From JANQPX01 sp965222015 (GTDB lineage: Bacteria > Pseudomonadota > Alphaproteobacteria > Geminicoccales > Geminicoccaceae), in contig CBDCTL010000004.1 in the NCBI GenBank assembly GCA_965222015.1, forward strand, positions 1 through 64,000: a DNA stretch of 64,000 nt, written 5' to 3'. Below the pieces are notes generated by a model. It made no database searches. It saw only the letters and a list, made by a program, of their open reading frames with translations, and was not told the DNA's origin. Below, piece by piece: positions 33,968 to 42,481 of the stretch. Both the position numbers and the translations under genes were made by a program. Numbering within the stretch: the stretch's first letter is position 1; each line of letters opens with the position of its first letter.

Positions 33968-34712
33968 AGCAGCTCGCGTTTTGTTTCTTCAGCTCGACGC
34001 AGAGACGATCCGCGTCCTCTGTCCCGCCGAACGGGCCGACCTGAACGCGATAGAAAACACCGTTGCTGGTCTCGGCGCGCTCGAAGAAGGGTTTCAGACC
34101 GCTCATGACGGGGCCGAGCTGCGTCCGGAACAGGTCCCAGGCGCGTTTGGCGTCCGCCTCCTCGCGAACGGCGGCGAGCTGAACCCGATAGCGGCCGCCG
34201 GCCGTCGCCTCGAACGCGGCGCCGTCGGTAGACGTGATTGCCGACCCTGCATCGATTGCTGCGGTTTCCGTCGGTCTCTCAGGCGTCACCGGCGTCGGCG
34301 CCTCCGTCTCTTCGTCCGGACTGGGACCGCCGCGTCCGGCTTCGTCGTCCGATCTGACCTCGGAGACCAGGGCCTCGAGGGCGGCGGCCGCTTCCAGGCG
34401 TTTGTTCGGATCGCGACCCGCTCCAACCTCGGCGGGCGTCACCGCCCGTTCCGGCTGAGGCAGCAGACGTTCCTCGGCATCGCCCGGCTGCTCGCTGAGG
34501 AGATCGCCGACCCCGCCGAGTTCCGCGACCGCACGGCCGCCGGGATCGTCGGGTGATCGCTTCAGCGGGGTGGTCGCGGCCTTGACCAGCGGCGGCTCCC
34601 GGCTGGACACCAGCTCGCCGGCATCGACATAGGCCAGCCAGACGACGATGGCCGATGCGAGCACGACGATCAGAGCGGCAAGCGGTGCTAAAGGAAGTCT
34701 AGTACCCATCAT
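33951..34712 (-). CDS. SPOR-domain inner-membrane protein
   Basis: 253 aa. One N-terminal membrane helix (residues ~8-27), an acidic, Pro/Thr-rich linker (~30-165) and a C-terminal SPOR domain (YRVQLAAVREEADAKRAWDLF, GVFYRVQVGPFGG) that binds glycan strands lacking stem peptides at the division septum. It overlaps nagZ, linking septal peptidoglycan binding with recycling. ATG 34712. Confidence 0.88.
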   Translation of the reverse strand: MMGTRLPLAPLAALIVVLASAIVVWLAYVDAGELVSSREPPLVKAATTPLKRSPDDPGGRAVAELGGVGDLLSEQPGDAEERLLPQPERAVTPAEVGAGRDPNKRLEAAAALEALVSEVRSDDEAGRGGPSPDEETEAPTPVTPERPTETAAIDAGSAITSTDGAAFEATAGGRYRVQLAAVREEADAKRAWDLFRTQLGPVMSGLKPFFERAETSNGVFYRVQVGPFGGTEDADRLCVELKKQNASCFVVVR

Positions 34713-34816
34713 AGCGATTTCTCAGCGTCTCGATCGATGCGCAATGCCCGAAGAGCGCCCCGGACGGCGAGGCCGGGCTCGATGCTGAGCTGCGCGTCGG
34801 CCACGCCATGCCATGA

Positions 34817-36565
34817 TCAGGTCATCTCCTCGACCGGCTCGACCCCTATAATATCCAGCCCCGACGCGATGACGAGGCGCACGGCGCCGATCAGCGCAAG
34901 GCGCGCTTGACTGGTCGGTATCGCATCCGGCATCAAGAATCGCAAATCAGCCTGTTCCTTACCCTGATTCCACAAGGCATGGAAGCTCGCAGCGAGTTCG
35001 CCGAGATAAAAGGCGATGCGATGAGGCTCGTGCTGCAGGGCCGCCGCCGCCAGGATTCGCGGATAGTGCGCGAGCTGACGGATCAGCGCCAGCTCCGCTG
35101 GATCCTTCAGGAGCCCGAGATCCGCGTCCATCAGGGCGCCCGGATCCGAGGACAGCCCCATCTCATCGCCATTGCGCTGCACGGATCGGATGCGCGCATG
35201 GGCGTACTGCACGTAGAAGACCGGATTGTCCCTGGATTTCTCGGTCACTTCCGCGAGGTCGAAATCGAGCGGCGCGTCGTTTCTGCGGGTCAGCATGATG
35301 AAGCGCACCACGTCCCTGCCGACCTCGTCGACCACGTCGCGAAGGGTGACGATGCGCCCTGCCCGCTTCGACATGCGGATCGGCTGGCCACCGTCGAGAA
35401 GGTTGACAAGCTGGCAGAGGCGCACGTCCAGCACGGCGTCGCCCCGGCTCATCGCCTTGACGGCAGCCTGCATGCGCTTCACGTAGCCGCCGTGATCCGC
35501 GCCGAAGACGTCGATCATGGTCTTGGCACCACGGCGATATTTGTCGAAGTGGCAGGCGAGGTCCTTGGCGAAATAGGTAAGCTCGCCATTGGAACTTCGA
35601 AGCGGCCGGTCGATGTCGTCGCCGAACTCCGTGGCCTTGAACAGCAGCAGCGGCACCGGCTCCCAGTCCTCGACCGGCTTGCCCTTGGGCGGCGGCAGCG
35701 TGCCCTCGTAGACCAGGCCCATATCCTCGAGCAGCCTGAATGCGTCGTCGACCTTGCCTTCGGCGACCAGAGCGACCTCGGAAGTGAAGACGTCGTGGCG
35801 GACGCCCAGTGCCTCGAGATCCCCCTTGATCGTCGCCATCATCGCCGCGGTCGCGCGGGATCGGAACACCGGCATCCAATCGGCTTCGGCAGCGTGGAGC
35901 CAGCGCTCCTTGTCGCGCGCGGCGATCTCCTCGGCGAGCGGGATCAGATAGTCGCCGGGATACATGCCCTCGGGCGGATCCGCCGGTGCCTCGCCCAGCA
36001 CCTGCAGATAGCGATAGTGGACCGAGCGGGCCAGATGGTCGATCTGAAGGCCGCCGTCATTGATGTAATATTCGCGGGTGACCGCGAAACCCATGATCGC
36101 CAGAAGATTGGCGAGCGCGTCGCCGAACACCGTGCCGCGGCCATGGCCGACATGCAGTGGTCCGGTCGGATTGGCCGAGCAATATTCGACGTTGACCGGC
36201 TCGCCCTTGCCGAGATCCGCGCGCCCGTAGTCGCCGTTCGATCCCAGAACCGCGAGAAGCTGCTCGCGCCAGACGTCGTCATGCAGGCGAAGGTTGACGA
36301 AGCCGGGCTTCGCGATCTCGACATCCGCCACCAGGCTCGACGCCCCGAGATCTTCCGCCAGCATCTCCGCGATCGCCATCGGCGGCATCCTGGCGGGCTT
36401 GGCGAGCAGCATCGCGGCGTTGGTCGCGGCATCGCCGTGGCTCTCGTCGCGCGGCGGTTCGGCGGTCACCCGCTCGGTCGCCAGATCCGCCGGCAGGTCA
36501 CCGGCTGCCTGACGTTTCGCGATCGCCTGAAGCACGTCCTGGCGCAGCTGTTCGAAAAGATTCAT
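34817..36565 (-). CDS. argS: Arginyl-tRNA synthetase
   Basis: 582 aa class I synthetase. The HIGH-type motif is HVGHG near residue 137 (NPTGPLHVGHGRG), and the KMSKS loop is RMSKRAG near residue 397. The N-terminal add-1 domain (NLFEQLRQDVLQAI) and the C-terminal DALR anticodon-binding domain are present. ATG 36565 overlaps the dgt stop (ATGA), which fixes the start. Confidence 0.96.
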   Translation of the reverse strand: MNLFEQLRQDVLQAIAKRQAAGDLPADLATERVTAEPPRDESHGDAATNAAMLLAKPARMPPMAIAEMLAEDLGASSLVADVEIAKPGFVNLRLHDDVWREQLLAVLGSNGDYGRADLGKGEPVNVEYCSANPTGPLHVGHGRGTVFGDALANLLAIMGFAVTREYYINDGGLQIDHLARSVHYRYLQVLGEAPADPPEGMYPGDYLIPLAEEIAARDKERWLHAAEADWMPVFRSRATAAMMATIKGDLEALGVRHDVFTSEVALVAEGKVDDAFRLLEDMGLVYEGTLPPPKGKPVEDWEPVPLLLFKATEFGDDIDRPLRSSNGELTYFAKDLACHFDKYRRGAKTMIDVFGADHGGYVKRMQAAVKAMSRGDAVLDVRLCQLVNLLDGGQPIRMSKRAGRIVTLRDVVDEVGRDVVRFIMLTRRNDAPLDFDLAEVTEKSRDNPVFYVQYAHARIRSVQRNGDEMGLSSDPGALMDADLGLLKDPAELALIRQLAHYPRILAAAALQHEPHRIAFYLGELAASFHALWNQGKEQADLRFLMPDAIPTSQARLALIGAVRLVIASGLDIIGVEPVEEMT

Positions 36566-37755
36566 GGATCCCGTTTCGCAAATTTGAACAATCGGTCGTG
36601 CTCCTCCAACGCGAAGCGATCGGTCATGCCGGCGATATAGTCGCCGATCGCAAGCGCTCGGCCCGCCTCGCCGCCTTCGGCCGCCGCGGCCTGCCAGACC
36701 GGCGGCAGGCATTCGGGATGCTCGAACAGCACACGGAACAGGTCCGTCACCAGGGCCTCGGCCTTCCTCGTCATGCGCATCACCTTGTAGTGTCTGTACA
36801 TGTTGCGACGCAAGAAGCCGCGAAGGTCCTGGAGCGGTTCGGCGACGGCCGGCGAAAAGGCGACCACGGCATGGTCCAGCCTGCGAAGCGCATCCGCCGA
36901 GGCGGGCGCCGCCGATTCGAGCCTGCGCTCGGTCTCGGCGAGAAGGTCGCTCACCATCAGGTTGATCAGCCGCCGCACGCTCTCATGGACCAGCCGGGTT
37001 CCCTCGATGCCGGCATGACGCGCGGAAACGTCGCGCACGATCCCGCCGATCAACGGCAGCGTCAGAAGATCGTCGAGCGCGAACAGCCCGGCGCGAAGAC
37101 CGTCGTCGAGGTCGTGATTGGTATAGGCGATGTCGTCGGCGAGCGCCGCGATCTGTGCCTCCGCGCTCGGAAAGCTGTCGAGCTCGAGATCGTGACCGCG
37201 GTCATAGTCGGCCACATAGGCCGGCACGTCGCCCAGCAGCGGACCGTTATGCTTGACGATGCCCTCCAGCGTCTCCCAGGTGAGGTTGAGCCCGTCGAAG
37301 GCGGCATAGCGGCTCTCCAGCGAGGTCACCAGCTTCAGGGTCTGGGCGTTGTGGTCGAACCCGCCGTGATCTTCGAGCACCGCGTTCAGCGCGCGCTCGC
37401 CGGCATGGCCGAAGGGGCTGTGGCCGAGATCATGGGCGAGCGCCACGGTCTCGGCCATGTCCTCGTTCAGCCCGAGATAGCGCGCCGCCGTGCGCGCGAT
37501 CTGCGCCACCTCCAGCGAATGGGTCAGCCGCGTGCGAAAATGATCGCCTTCGTGATTGACGAACACCTGGGTCTTGTATTCCAGGCGGCGAAAGGCGGTG
37601 CTGTGCAGGATCCGGTCCCGATCCCGCTGAAAGGCGGAGCGAAGCGGGCTCTCGTCCTCACGAAAGCGCCGTCCGCGGCTGGCCTCCGGCGAGCAGGCAT
37701 AGGCCTTCGGGCCCGGGTCGGGCTGGCTGCTGCGTTCGAGAGAACGGTTTGACAA
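36562..37755 (-). CDS. dgt: dGTP triphosphohydrolase-like HD protein
   Basis: 397 aa. FQRDRDRILHSTAFRRLEYKTQVF is the dGTPase signature. HD-domain metal residues: His in RTRLTHSLEVAQ, His-Asp in LAHDLGHSPFGH. It converts dNTPs to nucleosides plus triphosphate. The start appears to be TTG at 37755, with the family's variable N-terminal tail; no upstream ATG fits. Divergent from erpA, a neighbourhood conserved in alphaproteobacteria. Confidence 0.92.
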   Translation of the reverse strand: MSNRSLERSSQPDPGPKAYACSPEASRGRRFREDESPLRSAFQRDRDRILHSTAFRRLEYKTQVFVNHEGDHFRTRLTHSLEVAQIARTAARYLGLNEDMAETVALAHDLGHSPFGHAGERALNAVLEDHGGFDHNAQTLKLVTSLESRYAAFDGLNLTWETLEGIVKHNGPLLGDVPAYVADYDRGHDLELDSFPSAEAQIAALADDIAYTNHDLDDGLRAGLFALDDLLTLPLIGGIVRDVSARHAGIEGTRLVHESVRRLINLMVSDLLAETERRLESAAPASADALRRLDHAVVAFSPAVAEPLQDLRGFLRRNMYRHYKVMRMTRKAEALVTDLFRVLFEHPECLPPVWQAAAAEGGEAGRALAIGDYIAGMTDRFALEEHDRLFKFAKRDP

Positions 37756-37839
37756 GGCGAGGACTGCACTTACATCTTGGTAGCGTCATCCGGCCGAACT
37801 GGAGCCTTTTGACGTGGCGCTTGAATAAAGGTCAGGTTC

Positions 37840-38205
37840 ATGTCTGAAAATCAAGCCAAATCGGGCTCTCCCGCCCCCGGACCGTTCGCCGTCACCGAAC
37901 GCGCGGCCAGGCGAATCAGCGAAATTCTGGCCGCCGAAGGCGACAGCACCCGGAAACTTCGGATTTCGGTCTCCGGCGGCGGCTGCTCCGGCTTTCAATA
38001 CGGCTTCGACCTCGACGCCGCCGATCAGGACGGCGACATCGCGGTCGAAAAGGACGGCGCCGTGGTGGTGATCGACGGCATGTCGCTGCTCTACATGATG
38101 GGCTGCGAGGTCGATTTCGTCGAAGACCTCACCGGCTCCTATTTCCGCGTCAACAACCCCAACGCCGCCTCCTCCTGCGGCTGCGGCAATTCCTTCGCGA
38201 TTTAG
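37840..38205 (+). CDS. erpA: Iron-sulfur cluster insertion protein, ErpA/IscA A-type
   Basis: 121 aa A-type carrier. Cys49 (SGGGCSGFQYG), and Cys113 with Cys115 (SSCGCG) hold a [2Fe-2S] or [4Fe-4S] cluster for delivery to apoproteins. The acidic residues after the first Cys strand fit ErpA more than IscA. ATG 37840. In related genomes xthA usually follows directly; here an AT-rich island intervenes. Confidence 0.92.
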   Translation: MSENQAKSGSPAPGPFAVTERAARRISEILAAEGDSTRKLRISVSGGGCSGFQYGFDLDAADQDGDIAVEKDGAVVVIDGMSLLYMMGCEVDFVEDLTGSYFRVNNPNAASSCGCGNSFAI

Positions 38206-38581
38206 CCCGCGCGCGCGCGGCGGCGTCGACTTGCCTGAGCCTGGTGGGAAGGACCGTGCTGAAAGCGCGGGCGACGAGGTCTGTGATAGGGCCTGATCCA
38301 GAACCGAACTCCATGACAACCGATACAGCGCGACAAGACACGTCGGCAATCTGAGATCAGCCGACATCGCTGTTCGGACCGCGGGCTGCAGCCCGTCATA
38401 AACGTTTCAAAACCTCGGGGGTTTTGACGGGGGTTTTTGAACTTCGGTAAAATGCAGAGATCCGTCGTCGTGATGCGTCCGTCAAAAACGGCCGTTTTTG
38501 ATCTTCTAAGAATCTTGATTGCGTTAATTCTATTCAGCTACATGTTGGCCTGTGTGTGGGCCAATTTGAAGGGTTATCTGG
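38206..38581 (+). promoter_or_regulatory. Upstream part of the AT-rich island: inverted repeats, octamers and a candidate promoter
   Basis: No gene is seen. It holds TCAAAACC/GGTTTTGA arms at 38407-38414 and 38420-38427, a GTTTTTGA octamer at 38433-38440, and a perfect 20-bp palindrome at 38482-38501 (TCAAAAACGGCCGTTTTTGA). A promoter candidate has -35 TTGATT (38515-38520) and -10 TACATG (38539-38544) with 18-base spacing. A hairpin TTGGCC-8-GGCCAA (38545-38564) follows, then AAGGG before the ATG at 38582. Confidence 0.55.
38482..38501. repeat. Perfect 20-bp palindrome
   Basis: TCAAAAACGGCCGTTTTTGA is a perfect dyad, 80 bases upstream of the AT-rich gene. A near-copy with one mismatched centre lies at 39411-39430, downstream of the same gene. 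Symmetry and placement suggest a site for a dimeric DNA-binding protein or an element boundary. Confidence 0.8.
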
Positions 38582-39259
38582 ATGAGTGAACTTATCAATT
38601 TTGTATTGACGGAAAAATGGCAGATAATGTCAATTACTGTAGCTTTTCTCATCGGGATGATATTGTCTTTTCTGGCGGGGCGTTCTTTGCGAATATCGCG
38701 ATTGAAGCTACCATTCATTGAATTTGATGCCATTGAGCAAGAGAAGCCTGATAGATTTCGCTGCCTGACCATGTACTTGACGCCTGGCGAGTTGCCATAC
38801 GAATATGATGTTTTTAGGGCTATCTCACAGACTAAGGATCGAAACATCTTAATCCATTTGGGATGGCATATTGTATGCGAAGCATACATAGCCAGATTTT
38901 ATGAGTATCCTGACGACACATCACTAAATAAATCAGTGAAAGAGATTGGCTCTCAAAATTCAGATTTCGTCTCGATATTTCGTCAGACCTATGAAAACAA
39001 CCTCCTTGGAGGTGGGAAAAACACTGTAAAATCTGACTATGCGCTCGGTTACCTATCACGTGCAATTGCTCTTGCGGAGAGAATTGGCCCAGGAAAAATT
39101 ATGTGTCATTCACCAATTAGACACATAAAATCACTGGTGGTAGGTTTTGGAGTATTTTTCAGTGAAAAATATCCCGATTTTGAAAAACTTTTGCAAAACG
39201 ATGAGCAGACCAAAACAGAATCGGGCCGTGATCTAGAAGTAGAGATTCTAAATATTTAA
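38582..39259 (+). CDS. Unknown membrane-anchored protein in AT-rich island
   Basis: 225 aa, not recognised. One N-terminal membrane helix (about residues 15-33, IMSITVAFLIGMILSFLAG) is followed by a basic stop-transfer stretch (RSLRISRLK), so a ~190-residue soluble domain probably faces the cytoplasm. That domain is mixed alpha/beta by eye, with no catalytic motif I know. The gene is strongly AT-rich and uses rare codons (ATA, AGA, TTA) that neighbours avoid, which points to recent transfer. It sits between erpA and xthA, normally adjacent, flanked on both sides by TCAAAAAC/GTTTTTGA octamers. It could be a defence or membrane-signalling protein, but nothing in the sequence proves that. Confidence 0.75.
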   Translation: MSELINFVLTEKWQIMSITVAFLIGMILSFLAGRSLRISRLKLPFIEFDAIEQEKPDRFRCLTMYLTPGELPYEYDVFRAISQTKDRNILIHLGWHIVCEAYIARFYEYPDDTSLNKSVKEIGSQNSDFVSIFRQTYENNLLGGGKNTVKSDYALGYLSRAIALAERIGPGKIMCHSPIRHIKSLVVGFGVFFSEKYPDFEKLLQNDEQTKTESGRDLEVEILNI

Positions 39260-39618
39260 ATTGATTGCCACACAAGTTCTATCGAGGCTATGATAAGTGA
39301 ACGTCGAGATACCGACTATCAAAAACGTCGAGTTCTTTTGACAGCGCCGATCAGCTCTTGACAAAATGCATGTTCGGCTTATGGCCGAGCGTCGGCTCTT
39401 TTGCCCTCTATCAAAAACGACCGTTTTTGAACGACCTTCTGGAAGGCGTTTTTGACAGCGCAGCGCCAGCTCTCCCACAACAACGATCTGATATCCGACA
39501 TATGCGACAAAGTGGCCGCCAATCATCCATCCACGTCCGGCTTGCCCTTGCGGAAAACACCCTTGCGTCTCCTCAAAGGTCTGTATGCACGAGCCTTAAC
39601 CGTATCGTAACTTACTTT
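39260..39618. other. Downstream part of the AT-rich island
   Basis: No convincing gene. It carries TCAAAAAC at 39319-39326, a TTTTGA at 39336-39341 that can pair with it, the near-palindrome TCAAAAACGACCGTTTTTGA at 39411-39430, and GTTTTTGA at 39448-39455. No U-tailed terminator was found after the gene. Composition returns to host-like from about 39460. Confidence 0.55.
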
Positions 39619-39728
39619 CGCCAGCATGCGTCCTGGTCCATGCGATCCTCGGAGTCCGAGCCTCGCCCCACCATTTCCGGCGGGCGGGCGGATTCCCAGG
39701 ATCGCATGGACCGGCAAGCATGTTGGCG
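39619..39728. repeat. Long imperfect hairpin repeat, copy 1
   Basis: The left arm (39619-39658) and right arm (39689-39728) pair over about 40 bases with about six mismatches, around a roughly 30-base GC-rich loop. A 15-base core (GGTCCATGCGATCCT, 39635-39649, with its complement 39698-39712) is perfect. The same element occurs in opposite orientation at 53998-54085. It lies between the AT-rich island and xthA. Confidence 0.85.
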
Positions 39729-39828
39729 GGTGGTCGTTAAAAAAACGTGAAAACTGGTGCGATTTCTGGCAGGAGTGGGCGACGATCGAGCGAGCCTCTC
39801 GAACAGCCCCCTGCCCTGGCGAGGTCCG

Positions 39829-40602
39829 GTGACAAAAATAGCGACCTGGAACGTGAATTCGATCCGCGCACGGGTGCCGATCGTGACCGCCTGGCTGGAG
39901 CGGGTGCAGCCGGGCGTGCTGCTGCTGCAGGAGACCAAATGCCTGCCGGAAAAATTCCCTGCCGAGCCGTTCGAGGATCTGAACTACAATATCGCGCTGA
40001 TCGGCGAGCCCTCGCTGAACGGCGTCGCGATCCTTTCGAAATCGCCGATCGAGGACGTGGTCACGTCGCTGCCCGGCGATCCGGACGACGAGGAGGCGCG
40101 CTATATCGAGGCGACGGTCGACGGCCTGCGCGTCGCGTCGGTCTACGTGCCCAACGGCACGGCGCTGGACAGCCCGCGCTTTCCCTTCAAGCTCGCCTTT
40201 TTCGATCGGCTTCGCGCCCATGCCGAAAAGCTTCTCGAGGACGATCAGCCACTGGTGATCGGCGGCGATTACAATGTCGCGCCGACGCCTGCCGACGTCT
40301 ATGACGCCAAGGAGCTGGAGGGCACGATCTGCTATCACCCGGCGGAGCGTGAAAAATGGCGCACACTCACCCATATCGGGCTTTATGACGCTTTTCGCGC
40401 GGTCGAGCCGGACACCATCGCGTTCAGCTGGTGGCATTATCAGGCGCGCTCGTTCCAGCTCGGCCATGGTCTGCGCATCGATCACTTTCTGCTCTCGCCG
40501 AACGCCCTCGACCGGCTTGAAAACGTCGAGATCGACGAGGAGCCGAGGCGAAAGAAAAGCCCGTCCGACCACACCCCCGTCATCTGCTCCCTGGCCGCCT
40601 GA
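39829..40602 (+). CDS. xthA: Exodeoxyribonuclease III
   Basis: 257 aa of the EEP nuclease fold. ATWNVNSIRAR, LLQETK (metal Glu), IGGDYNVAPTPADVYD (catalytic Asp/Asn), GLRIDHFLLS and SDHTPV (catalytic Asp-His) cover all family motifs. It processes abasic sites and 3' blocks. The start is GTG at 39829, preceded by GAGG; an upstream ATG reading from 39757 enters the hairpin-repeat spacer. Confidence 0.94.
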   Translation: MTKIATWNVNSIRARVPIVTAWLERVQPGVLLLQETKCLPEKFPAEPFEDLNYNIALIGEPSLNGVAILSKSPIEDVVTSLPGDPDDEEARYIEATVDGLRVASVYVPNGTALDSPRFPFKLAFFDRLRAHAEKLLEDDQPLVIGGDYNVAPTPADVYDAKELEGTICYHPAEREKWRTLTHIGLYDAFRAVEPDTIAFSWWHYQARSFQLGHGLRIDHFLLSPNALDRLENVEIDEEPRRKKSPSDHTPVICSLAA

Positions 40603-40839
40603 CCGCCGCTCGCGCCCTGGGAGAACGAGGCCGCTTTTCGATGACGAAATTCATGGAAACGCGCGCATCGATCATGGAACAAATGCGGGACATGTCCGTT
40701 AACCTATCGAAAGCGGTCGGCCGGTCGCTTAGAGCGCGATGATTGCGGCCAGAATCCCGTTGCGGCAACCAACCCGGCGACAGGCGTCCGCGCCAGGACG
40801 ACGTCGAGCGTCACGATCGGCAGGCTTTAAAGCAACACG

Positions 40840-42168
40840 ATGAAATTCCTGAACGTTCTTCTCCCGACCCTTGCGGTCGCTTTTCTGGCGTTTCTGGCCG
40901 GCAGTTACGTCATGTTCGCCGAAGCAGGGCCGGCGGCGTTCCTGAGCAACGCCTACAAGGCGGGCCAGGCGCTGATCGACCAGCAGACCAACTACCGCCA
41001 CCCCTATTTTTCGCGCTTTCACCAGAAGGCACGCACCGATCGGCGCGGTGTCACCATCTACGATCCGGAGAAGGCCGAGGACGGGTTCACGCTCTACACC
41101 TCCGGCCATGATCAGCGCGCCTTTCTGATCTCGATGAACGGCGACGTCATGCATGAGTGGGATCTGCCGTTCAGCGCGATCTGGAACGAGACCTCGCCGG
41201 TCAATGCGCCCCTCGGCGACGAATACATCTACTACCGCCGCGCATTTCTCTATCCGAACGGCGACCTCCTGGTGATCTATATCGCGTCCGGCGACACGCC
41301 CTGGGGCTACGGCATGGCGCGCATGAGCAAAGAGAGCGAGCTGGTCTGGAGCTATCTCGGCCAGGCGCATCACGATTTCGACGTCGGCGCCGACGGCAGG
41401 ATCTATCTCCTGACCCACGAGATCCGCCACGACGTGATCGAGGAATGGACCCAGCTGAAGCCGCCGCGGGTCGACGACTTCATCGTGGTCCTGTCGCCCG
41501 ACGGCGAGGAACTCCAGAAGGTCGACGTCACGCGCGCGCTGATCGACAGCACCTATGGCCGCATGCTGACGCGGATTCCCTGGTATGCCGAGCAGAGCGG
41601 CGACTATCTGCACACCAACGCCATCGACGTGATCGAAGAGGCGGACGCCGAGGTCTTCCCGTTCGGCAAGCAGGGCGACGTACTGATCTCCATGCGCGAA
41701 CTCGCGACCGGCGCCATCGCCGTGGTCGACATGGAGACCGAAAAATTCCGCTGGGCGACCATGGGTTCCTGGGCCGGCCAGCACGATCCGGACATCACGG
41801 AGGACGGCAACATCCTGCTGTTCGACAATCGCGGCGAATTCGGCGAGCACGGCACGGCGCGCGTGATCGAGTTCGATCCGAAGACCGACGGCATTGTTTG
41901 GAAATATTCAGGTTCGGCCGAGTATCCTTTCGAAAGCGTGCTCCGATCGGTGCAGGCGCGCCTGCCCAACGGCAACACGCTGATCACCGAGAGCGACGGC
42001 GGCCGTCTGTTCGAGGTGACCCCGGACAAGGAAATCGTCTGGGAATTCGTCAATCCGGTACGCGGCGGGGAGAACGACGAGTTCATCCCCATCGTCTCGT
42101 CGGGCGAGCGCATCGATCCCAAGAGCCTCGATCCCGACTTTCTCGCAACCCTGTCGAAACCAAGCTGA
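40840..42168 (+). CDS. Arylsulfotransferase (ASST)-like periplasmic protein
   Basis: 442 aa. An N-terminal membrane anchor or signal (LLPTLAVAFLAFLAGSYVMF), then repeated six-bladed propeller strands with the ASST-style turns: DGRIYLLTHE, DYLHTNAIDVIEE (candidate catalytic His), HDPDITEDGNILLFDNRG, DGIVWKYSG, NGNTLITESDGGRLFEVTP. ASST enzymes move sulfate between phenols through a histidine. Followed at 33 bases by a small membrane protein, then a membrane protein and a PAPS-type sulfotransferase. Acceptor unknown. Confidence 0.75.
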   Translation: MKFLNVLLPTLAVAFLAFLAGSYVMFAEAGPAAFLSNAYKAGQALIDQQTNYRHPYFSRFHQKARTDRRGVTIYDPEKAEDGFTLYTSGHDQRAFLISMNGDVMHEWDLPFSAIWNETSPVNAPLGDEYIYYRRAFLYPNGDLLVIYIASGDTPWGYGMARMSKESELVWSYLGQAHHDFDVGADGRIYLLTHEIRHDVIEEWTQLKPPRVDDFIVVLSPDGEELQKVDVTRALIDSTYGRMLTRIPWYAEQSGDYLHTNAIDVIEEADAEVFPFGKQGDVLISMRELATGAIAVVDMETEKFRWATMGSWAGQHDPDITEDGNILLFDNRGEFGEHGTARVIEFDPKTDGIVWKYSGSAEYPFESVLRSVQARLPNGNTLITESDGGRLFEVTPDKEIVWEFVNPVRGGENDEFIPIVSSGERIDPKSLDPDFLATLSKPS

Positions 42169-42201
42169 CGGGCAAAAGCCCCTTTTGAGGAGGAGGATGA
42201 T

Positions 42202-42438
42202 ATGATGAAGACCGTGATGACGCTGCTTTTCGCCCTGCCTTTCGTTCTCGGCTTCGGCCAGGACGCCGCCGCCTATATCGGGCCGGGTGCAGGACTTTCG
42301 ATGCTGGGCGCGTTCTGGGGCCTCGTGGTGGCCGTGCTCGCCGCACTCAGCTTCCTTCTGCTCTGGCCGGTGCGCAAGGCGTTCAAGAAGAACACGCCCG
42401 CGACCGAAGCCGACGCCCAGGAAAAGGCCGCCCGCTGA
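42202..42438 (+). CDS. Small membrane protein of the sulfotransferase operon
   Basis: 78 aa. A signal-like helix (TLLFALPFVLGFG) with a possible cleavage after DAAA, then YIGPGAGLSMLGAFWGL and a second helix (VAVLAALSFLLLWPV) with a basic Lys-rich tail (KAFKKN). I recall the GPGAGLSMLG type motif from short proteins beside sulfotransferases and phosphatases, but have no function for it. AGGAGGA gives a strong ribosome-binding site before ATG 42202 (a second ATG is at 42205). Confidence 0.75.
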   Translation: MMKTVMTLLFALPFVLGFGQDAAAYIGPGAGLSMLGAFWGLVVAVLAALSFLLLWPVRKAFKKNTPATEADAQEKAAR

Positions 42439-42481
42439 TCGCATCGCCTTTGTTGGTTCCTGATATCTGGTCGATGCGGTG

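Noticed and set aside
40603..40839. Small forward frames between xthA and the ASST-like gene
   Set aside because: No ribosome-binding site or coding bias; the stretch looks noncoding and probably holds the operon promoter.
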